Positions 1 to 4,192 of a stretch of DNA of 5,044 bases are shown one piece after another. The stretch covers positions 1-5,044 of the forward strand of contig DXLY01000117.1 in the NCBI GenBank assembly GCA_019414465.1. The letters run 5' to 3'. Position numbers and translations under genes: made by a program. The stretch comes from Collinsella sp. Lineage in GTDB: Bacteria; Actinomycetota; Coriobacteriia; Coriobacteriales; Coriobacteriaceae. Below the pieces are notes generated by a model. The model was not told where the DNA came from, searched no databases, and worked only from the letters and a program-made list of their open reading frames with translations. Within the stretch, counting starts at the first letter, position 1, and the number at the start of each line of letters is the position of its first letter.

Positions 1-1
1 G

Positions 2-250
2 ATTACGCCGCTGTTCCGTCGGGCGGGGCTGACGGTGTGCTCCAAGCTGTCGACTTGGGATGACTATGCGATTATGGCTATGGTCGAGGACGGCCTGGGC
101 GTGAGCATTCTTCCCGCGCTCATCTTGCGCCGTTGTCAGTTCGATGTTGCTGTGCGCCCACTCGAGGGGCATCCCCATCGCCAAATCAACGCCATATATC
201 GAACGGCCGATGTTTCGCTTGCCGCCGCCCGTTTCCTCGAATACCTCTAA
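2..250 (+). CDS. LysR-family transcriptional regulator, C-terminal fragment
   Basis: This is the last 82 residues of a gene whose start lies left of the window. The frame is open from base 2 to the TAA at 248-250. The translation carries the C-terminal half of a LysR substrate-binding domain: the run DGLGVSILPALILRR is the usual LysR pattern (GLGVAILP followed by a hydrophobic stretch), and the end AAARFLEYL matches the family's closing helix. Proteins of this family bind DNA through an N-terminal winged helix, absent here, and sense small ligands with this domain. The GTG at 35 is an internal valine codon, not a start. The target and ligand cannot be read from this fragment. The gene lies 162 bases upstream of the aminotransferase fusion in the same direction, and no clear terminator separates them, so a regulatory link is possible but unproven. 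Confidence 0.88.
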   Translation: MTPLFRRAGLTVCSKLSTWDDYAIMAMVEDGLGVSILPALILRRCQFDVAVRPLEGHPHRQINAIYRTADVSLAAARFLEYL

Positions 251-262
251 ACGTGTACACGT
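251..262. repeat. 12-base perfect palindrome after the LysR stop codon
   Basis: ACGTGTACACGT is fully self-complementary and starts on the base after the TAA stop. No T-run follows, so it is a poor candidate for an intrinsic terminator. It could be a protein-binding site or chance. Confidence 0.35.
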
Positions 263-309
263 CATTGTCCGTTTTGGGCAAATCTCGGAGTTCGGTACGT
301 TTTCTTATG

Positions 310-391
310 AAATTGAACTTTCGAATGAGGCGCGGCGCTATACTGCTTGCTAAATTGAACCCCGGTTCAATTCGTGTTCTATAAATTGAAC
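310..391 (+). promoter_or_regulatory. Probable operator array: four ATTGAAC half-sites
   Basis: AAATTGAAC occurs three times in direct orientation, at 310-318, 352-360 and 383-391. The first and third copies extend to the identical 12-mer AAATTGAACTTT. An inverted copy, GGTTCAATT, sits at 364-372. With the second copy it forms the perfect palindrome AATTGAACCCCGGTTCAATT (353-372; 9-bp arms, 2-base centre). The direct copies are 42 and 31 bases apart, close to four and three helical turns, which would place them on one face of the DNA. The array overlaps the likely promoter and ends just before the ribosome binding site of the fusion gene, which itself has a DNA-binding domain. Autoregulation is the simplest inference. 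The LysR product and LexA are alternatives. Confidence 0.65.
339..344 (+). promoter_or_regulatory. Candidate -10 box for the aminotransferase fusion
   Basis: TATACT matches the -10 consensus at five of six bases and would start transcription near 351, at the edge of the palindrome. The -35 match is poor: TTGAAC at 313-318 is 20 bases upstream, longer than ideal, which is common for regulated promoters. A second possibility is TTGAAC (355-360) with TATAAA (380-385), 19 bases apart. In both cases the ATTGAAC repeats would lie in the polymerase footprint. Confidence 0.4.
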
Positions 392-400
392 TTTGCCAGC

Positions 401-407
401 AAGGAGG
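401..407 (+). promoter_or_regulatory. Ribosome binding site deciding the GTG start at 413
   Basis: AAGGAGG lies five bases before GTG 413 and is a near-perfect match to the 16S anti-Shine-Dalgarno. It decides the start against the in-frame GTG at 374, which lies just after the palindrome and has no ribosome binding site. Confidence 0.85.
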
Positions 408-412
408 TTCCT

Positions 413-1933
413 GTGGCCCAAGAGACGTTTAGCGATCGCCTGCGACAGGCTATGTCCGATCGCGACGTTCGCCAGTCGGACGTGATCCGCGCATCGGAGA
501 TGCTCGGCAAAAAACTCGGCAAGAGTCAGATGAGCCAATATGTGAGCGGCAAGACGATTCCGCGGCGCGATGTGGCAGAGCTGCTCGCCCGCATTTTGGA
601 GGTCGATGTTACCTGGCTGCTTGCCGGTGACGCCGATCAAGGTGAGACCCCTCCGTCCCGTAAAGTTGCCAAGCCAGAACCCAGTCCCACGGCTCAAATC
701 ACAAGGAGCACCACCATGCGTACTTTTTCTAAATCCACCAAGCTCGAGAACGTTCTATATGACGTGCGTGGCCCCGTCGTCGACGAGGCCGCCCGCATGG
801 AGGACGAGGGCGAGCGCATCCTCAAGCTCAACATCGGTAATCCGGCACCCTTTGGTTTCCGCACGCCCGATGAGGTCATTAAGGACATGCGCCAGCAGCT
901 GCCCGACTGCGAAGGCTATTCCAACTCGCGCGGCCTGTTCTCCGCGCGCAAGGCGATTATGCAGTACTCGCAGATCAAGGGCCTGCCCAACGTTCAGATG
1001 GAGCATATCTACACGGGCAACGGCGTGTCCGAGCTCATTCAGCTTTCGATGAACGCGCTGCTCGACAACGGCGACGAGATTCTGATCCCCAGCCCCGACT
1101 ACCCGCTGTGGACGGCGTGCGCGACCCTTGCCGGCGGCCATCCCGTGCACTATCTGTGCGACGAGCAGGCCGATTGGTATCCCGACCTGCAGGATATGGA
1201 GTCTAAGATCACGAGCGCGACCAAGGCCCTCGTCATCATCAACCCCAACAATCCCACGGGCTCTGTCTATCCGCGCGAGGTGCTCGAGGGCATTGTCGAG
1301 ATTGCGCGCAGGCACCAGCTCATGATTTTTGCCGACGAGATTTACGACCGCCTGTGCATGGACGGCTACGAGCACGTCTCCATTGCATCGCTCGCCCCCG
1401 ACCTGCCCTGCATTACGTTTAGCGGCCTGTCCAAGTCGCATATGATTGCGGGCTATCGTATTGGCTGGATGGTGCTTTCGGGCAACCAGCGCTGCATGAG
1501 CGACTTTATCATGGGCGTCAACATGCTTTCCAACATGCGCCTGTGCTCCAACGTGCCGGCTCAGTCGATCGTTCAGACGGCACTCGGTGGCCATCAGTCG
1601 GTCAACGACTACATCCGTCCCGGCGGCCGTGTCTACGAGCAGCGAAACTTTGTGTATGAGGCACTCAACAAGATTGACGGCATCTCGGTGGTTAAGCCGC
1701 GTGCGGCGTTCTACATCTTCCCCAAGATGGATGTTAAAAAGTTCAACATCACCGATGACGAACAGTTCGCCCTTGACCTGCTGCACGAGAAGAAGATCCT
1801 GATTACGCGCGGCGGCGGCTTTAACTGGGCTGAGCCCGACCACTTCCGTATCGTGTACCTGCCGCGCATGGAAGTGCTCAAAGAGTCGCTCGAAGACCTC
1901 GCCGATTTCTTCGATCATTACCGTCAAAGCTAG
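413..1933 (+). CDS. alaA: XRE helix-turn-helix / AlaA-type aminotransferase fusion protein
   Basis: The 506-residue product starts at GTG 413. Residues 2-72 form an XRE/Cro-type DNA-binding domain; the run KLGKSQMSQYVSGKTIP holds the recognition helix, and VTWLLAG is the usual end of this domain. Residues 73-102 are a Pro-rich, probably flexible linker. Residues from about 103 form a full class-I, PLP-dependent aminotransferase closely resembling E. coli AlaA, which makes alanine from pyruvate with glutamate as donor. Landmarks are KLNIGNPAPFGF (138-149), GNGVSEL for the PLP phosphate (202-208), NPNNPTG (277-283), DEIYD (308-312), GLSKS with Schiff-base Lys341, YRIGW (348-352), and FRIVYLPR with Arg479, which should bind the substrate carboxylate. 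No catalytic residue appears lost. This differs from MocR/GabR proteins, which join a GntR-type winged helix to an aminotransferase domain. A role as an enzyme that also represses its own gene is inferred. A perfect terminator follows 24 bases after the stop. Confidence 0.93.
   Translation: MAQETFSDRLRQAMSDRDVRQSDVIRASEMLGKKLGKSQMSQYVSGKTIPRRDVAELLARILEVDVTWLLAGDADQGETPPSRKVAKPEPSPTAQITRSTTMRTFSKSTKLENVLYDVRGPVVDEAARMEDEGERILKLNIGNPAPFGFRTPDEVIKDMRQQLPDCEGYSNSRGLFSARKAIMQYSQIKGLPNVQMEHIYTGNGVSELIQLSMNALLDNGDEILIPSPDYPLWTACATLAGGHPVHYLCDEQADWYPDLQDMESKITSATKALVIINPNNPTGSVYPREVLEGIVEIARRHQLMIFADEIYDRLCMDGYEHVSIASLAPDLPCITFSGLSKSHMIAGYRIGWMVLSGNQRCMSDFIMGVNMLSNMRLCSNVPAQSIVQTALGGHQSVNDYIRPGGRVYEQRNFVYEALNKIDGISVVKPRAAFYIFPKMDVKKFNITDDEQFALDLLHEKKILITRGGGFNWAEPDHFRIVYLPRMEVLKESLEDLADFFDHYRQS
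703..718 (+). promoter_or_regulatory. Internal ribosome binding site and in-frame ATG for a free AlaA
   Basis: AAGGAG (703-708) stands seven bases before ATG 716, which is in frame with the fusion. Translation from here gives 405 residues, the length of E. coli AlaA, and would place the catalytic lysine at residue 240, where I recall it in AlaA. The site sits exactly at the join between linker and enzyme. It therefore looks like the original start of a stand-alone alaA kept after fusion, and may still make a second product lacking the DNA-binding domain. Confidence 0.65.
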
Positions 1934-1957
1934 TGGGATAGAAGCTCCGCACTGTGA

Positions 1958-1993
1958 AAAGCTCCCTGCAGTTGTTTTGCTGCAGGGAGCTTT
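1958..1993. terminator. Bidirectional intrinsic terminator between convergent genes
   Basis: The left arm AAAGCTCCCTGCAG (1958-1971) and right arm CTGCAGGGAGCTTT (1980-1993) form a perfect 14-bp stem around an 8-base loop. On the plus strand it is followed by TTTCTT, and on the minus strand by TTTTCAC. It lies between the fusion stop (1933) and the deformylase stop (2009), so it can end both convergent transcripts. Confidence 0.9.
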
Positions 1994-2008
1994 CTTGAAT
2001 CGGCGGAA

Positions 2009-2419
2009 CTAGATCACTATTCCAGTGCAGTGGTCGATTTCGTGTTGGATGATCTCGGCGGTGTAGCCCGAGAAGTTTTTGATGCGGTGGACGAAGTTCT
2101 CGTCCAAATACTCAACCTTAATGCGGCGATAGCGGGTACAGGGACGCTCGCCGATTAGCGAGAGGCATCCTTCGCTTGTCTGATAGGCATTGACCTGCTC
2201 AAGAATTTGAGGGTTGTACATCAGGAGCGTCCTGTTGCCGTCCTTTACGCAGATGATGCGTTTGCGTACGCCGATCATGTTGGCGGCGAGCCCCACGCAC
2301 TCATGCTCATGCTCGTGGAGCGTATCCAGGAGGTCCTGCCCGGTCGCGGCATCGTCGGGTCCCGCGTCTTCGGAAGGCAGGCGCAAAAAGAACTCGGATT
2401 TCATGATGGGCTTAATCAT
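2009..2419 (-). CDS. def: Peptide deformylase, short variant with Met in motif 1
   Basis: The 136-residue product belongs to the peptide deformylase family, metal enzymes that remove the formyl group from the N-terminal Met of new proteins. Metal ligands are visible: Cys85 in EGCLS (83-87), and His126 and His130 with catalytic Glu127 in QHEIDH. Motif 1, normally GxGLAAxQ, reads CVGLAANM (41-48), so Met48 replaces the catalytic Gln. From memory, short deformylase-like proteins of Clostridia and Actinobacteria share this CVGxAANMIGV form. It may therefore be a subfamily trait rather than damage, but the activity is uncertain. The C-terminus stops six residues after the last His, without the usual final helix. 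The start is set by GAGGAG (complement of 2426-2431) six bases upstream of ATG at 2417-2419. Longer in-frame starts, reaching to 2635, would run through the exporter's leader and start. The gene is divergent from the exporter and convergent with the fusion. Confidence 0.9.
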   Translation of the reverse strand: MIKPIMKSEFFLRLPSEDAGPDDAATGQDLLDTLHEHEHECVGLAANMIGVRKRIICVKDGNRTLLMYNPQILEQVNAYQTSEGCLSLIGERPCTRYRRIKVEYLDENFVHRIKNFSGYTAEIIQHEIDHCTGIVI

Positions 2420-2457
2420 GGCGGGCTCCTCATGTCTCATGCTTTCGTGGACTTTTA

Positions 2458-2463
2458 ATAATA
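2458..2463 (-). promoter_or_regulatory. Candidate -10 box for the deformylase gene
   Basis: On the minus strand TATTAT lies about 38 bases before the deformylase start, a sensible distance. No convincing -35 box is seen 16-18 bases further upstream, so this is a weak call. Confidence 0.3.
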
Positions 2464-2491
2464 GCGCGGAAGGAAAGCTGCGCGTCCGCGT

Positions 2492-2497
2492 TACAAT
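2492..2497 (+). promoter_or_regulatory. Candidate -10 box for the exporter gene
   Basis: TACAAT matches the -10 consensus well and would start transcription near 2504, just before the hairpin-rich leader. The expected -35 position shows nothing like TTGACA, so the call is tentative. Confidence 0.28.
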
Positions 2498-2518
2498 CTT
2501 TCGACGTTGGACCATGTT

Positions 2519-2620
2519 GCCAGGCTCGTCGTGTACGGCGTCTGGCGTAAGTCTAGGGCTCATTTTTCGCCCTGGACTGTTCCTCTGGGGCGATGCGACT
2601 GTCGTTCCAAGAGGAAGGAA
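2519..2620 (+). promoter_or_regulatory. Switch-like leader of the exporter (possible translational attenuator)
   Basis: Hairpin P0 pairs 2519-2525 with 2540-2546, plus an inner 3-bp stem. P1 pairs AGTCTAGGGC (2550-2559) with GCCCTGGACT (2569-2578): 10 bp, one wobble, 9-base loop. P2 pairs TCGCCCTGGA (2567-2576) with TCTGGGGCGA (2584-2593): 10 bp, two wobbles, and excludes P1. P3 pairs TTCCTCT (2580-2586) with AGAGGAA (2610-2616), which overlaps the ribosome binding site. P1 leaves the masking strand of P3 free, whereas P2 occupies part of it. The logic is therefore P1+P3 off, P2 on, like the 1:2/3:4 versus 2:3 scheme of erm leaders. All pairings are read from the sequence; the regulatory role is inferred. 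No clear stand-alone leader peptide is present. Confidence 0.5.
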
Positions 2621-2624
2621 ATGC

Positions 2625-4040
2625 ATGGGGAGCAAATCTCAGCAACAAGTTCAAGTAACGCCATCGGCCACAGCGGCGCTTCTCGTCGTAATGTATATTG
2701 CAGCCTTTGTTGCCGCGTTTAACGAGAACATCATTAACGTGGCGTTGCACGACATTATGGCGGCCTTTTCGGTGAGTGCCACCACGGCGCAGTGGCTTGT
2801 TTCGGGCTACATGATCGTGACATCGATCTTTACGGCCATCATGGCCTTCCTGTCCGGTCGTTTCTCGACGCGCAAGCTGCTGTTTTTCGCATGCGGATGC
2901 CTGGTCGCCGGCGAAGTCCTGTGTTTGGTCGCTCCGTCGTTTAGCGTTTTGCTGCCAAGCCGTATTTTGCAGGCTGCGGGATCGGGCATCTTGTTCCCGC
3001 TCATGATGAACGTGGTGCTGTCTTGCGCCCCGCGCGAGAAACTCGGCTTGTATCTGAGCCTGGGCGGTGCCTGCATTACGCTGGGGCCGGCGTTTGGACC
3101 CGTGATCAGCGGTCTTATGTGCACGTTGCTTGGCTGGAGGGCAGTGTTTGTAGTGCCGCTGGTGGGCGGCATTGCGGTCGCTGCGGCGGGCGTTAAGCTT
3201 GTACAGAATGTTGGAGAGCGCTCGAACACCACGCTTGATATTCTGTCGGTTGTTTTGCTCGCCGCCGGCATTACGGCATTCGTGTATTCCGTAGGCGAGC
3301 TCTCGACCAATCTGATTGCCGGTATCGTGACGCTCTTCGCCGCCATTGTGCTGCTCGGCCTGTTTGCGGCCCGTCAGCTCAAGCTCGAGCATCCGGTGCT
3401 TAACGTGCGTCCCATGGTGAGCGTCCGTTTTTGGCCTGCGTGTCTGCTTGTGGTGGTGTCGATGATGACGGCATTCTCGATGAGCGTTTTGTTGCCGCTC
3501 TATTTTGAGGGCGCATACGGCATGACCGCACTTGTTGCGGGCCTGCTCATTTTGCCGGCAATTGCCTGCAACGCCGTGACCTCGATTGTGGGCGGACGCG
3601 TGATGGACGCCCGTGGCGCATGGCCGCTGCTGCCGGTCGGCTTTGCCCTGATTGCCGTGGGGCAGACTGCCATCTCGATGACGGCGGCAAGCTTGAACAT
3701 CGGCGTCGTCGTGGCGCTGACCGTTGTGGTGTATGCCGGAGTCGGTTTGGTGCTGAGTCCCTCGCAGACGGCCGGCTTGGAGACACTGCCTGCCGCTGAG
3801 CATCCTCACGGAACGGCATTGCTCAACACGTGGAACATGATTGCCGCATCGTTTGGCCCGTCGCTGTTTATCGGCCTGCTCTCGAGTTCTGCGGCGACTG
3901 CCGGCGCCGCCGGCGTTGCAACGGACGTTGCCCAAGCGATTGGATTTTCAGCTGCCGTGCGTGTGGCGGCCGTGATTGCCGTGGTCGGGTTCGCGACGTC
4001 GCTGGTGTACGCTCGTCGCGAGTCGCACATGTCGCATTAA
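2625..4040 (+). CDS. DHA2-family major facilitator multidrug exporter, 14 segments
   Basis: The 471-residue inner-membrane protein is very hydrophobic, with about 14 predicted helices (roughly 15-34, 55-76, 84-103, 109-133, 140-163, 170-192, 205-223, 228-250, 267-292, 298-319, 332-352, 357-380, 400-420, 437-462). This count and the length fit the DHA2 (EmrB/LmrB-like) proton-driven drug exporters. NENIINVAL (33-41) matches the first-helix motif of the family. RILQAAGSG (113-121) matches motif B with its Arg. GPAFGPVISG (154-163) is the antiporter motif C, followed by the conserved WR (171-172). Motif A after helix 2 is weak (LSGRFSTRK, lacking the usual Asp). The start at ATG 2625 is set by AGAGGAAGGAA (2610-2620) just upstream. 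An in-frame ATG at 2514 has no ribosome binding site. The substrate cannot be read. The structured leader suggests induced expression. Confidence 0.92.
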   Translation: MGSKSQQQVQVTPSATAALLVVMYIAAFVAAFNENIINVALHDIMAAFSVSATTAQWLVSGYMIVTSIFTAIMAFLSGRFSTRKLLFFACGCLVAGEVLCLVAPSFSVLLPSRILQAAGSGILFPLMMNVVLSCAPREKLGLYLSLGGACITLGPAFGPVISGLMCTLLGWRAVFVVPLVGGIAVAAAGVKLVQNVGERSNTTLDILSVVLLAAGITAFVYSVGELSTNLIAGIVTLFAAIVLLGLFAARQLKLEHPVLNVRPMVSVRFWPACLLVVVSMMTAFSMSVLLPLYFEGAYGMTALVAGLLILPAIACNAVTSIVGGRVMDARGAWPLLPVGFALIAVGQTAISMTAASLNIGVVVALTVVVYAGVGLVLSPSQTAGLETLPAAEHPHGTALLNTWNMIAASFGPSLFIGLLSSSAATAGAAGVATDVAQAIGFSAAVRVAAVIAVVGFATSLVYARRESHMSH

Positions 4041-4100
4041 TGTGTGCACATAGATTCTGCAGCTAGATTGGATGGCGACACCATAAACTAATGGACGTTT

Positions 4101-4178
4101 TGCCGAGAGGCATGAATGTTTAAAGCGCAAAGAGTGCGCGACGGGCCCCGCGAATGGGGCGATGATGCCCGAGAGGGC
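4101..4178 (+). promoter_or_regulatory. Leader of the RGG-protein gene with four small hairpins
   Basis: Four simple stems follow one another: TGCC-GAGA-GGCA (4101-4112), GCGCA-AAGAG-TGCGC (4125-4139), GCCCC-GCGAAT-GGGGC (4145-4160) and GCCC-GAGA-GGGC (4167-4178). Two carry the same GAGA loop, a stable GNRA tetraloop. The last ends two bases before the ribosome binding site. No T-run follows any of them, so they are not intrinsic terminators. They could control message stability or translation. I saw no convincing promoter in 4041-4100 and no terminator after the exporter, so the gene may be read partly from upstream. Confidence 0.4.
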
Positions 4179-4192
4179 CAAGAAGGAGTCTC

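Noticed and set aside
374..412. GTG 374 as start of the fusion gene, adding 13 residues
   Set aside because: It lies just after the palindrome and inside the operator array, has no ribosome binding site, and would make the strong AAGGAGG at 401-407 pointless.
755..1927. Long minus-strand open frame (390 codons) opposite the aminotransferase fusion
   Set aside because: It is the antisense shadow of a gene with GC-rich third positions. Its product is rich in His, Arg and Val with no recognisable domain, and the plus-strand frame has clear catalytic motifs.
2550..2578. The strong hairpin before the exporter as an intrinsic terminator
   Set aside because: Neither strand has a T-run after the stem; the T-rich part lies in the loop.
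2514..2624. ATG 2514 as start of the exporter, adding 37 residues
   Set aside because: No ribosome binding site precedes it, the added residues do not resemble transporter sequence, and it would run through the structured leader, whereas ATG 2625 has a strong site.
2420..2635. N-terminal extension of the deformylase to 2635
   Set aside because: Deformylases of this type begin near MIKPI. GAGGAG sits at the right distance from the start at 2417-2419, and the extension would overlap the exporter's leader and start.
2507..2722. Small frame beginning at TTG 2507, overlapping the exporter start
   Set aside because: It has no ribosome binding site and no recognisable features, and it mostly reads the exporter gene in the wrong frame, so it is unlikely to be the leader peptide of the attenuator.
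2553..3935. Long minus-strand open frame (460 codons) opposite the exporter
   Set aside because: The product is Arg/His/Gln-rich low-complexity sequence with no domain, while the opposite strand encodes a clear 14-segment transporter.
4091..4123. Ten-codon frame (MDVLPRGMNV) as a leader peptide before the RGG-protein gene
   Set aside because: No ribosome binding site stands at a workable distance, and it passes through the first GAGA hairpin. Chance is a sufficient explanation.
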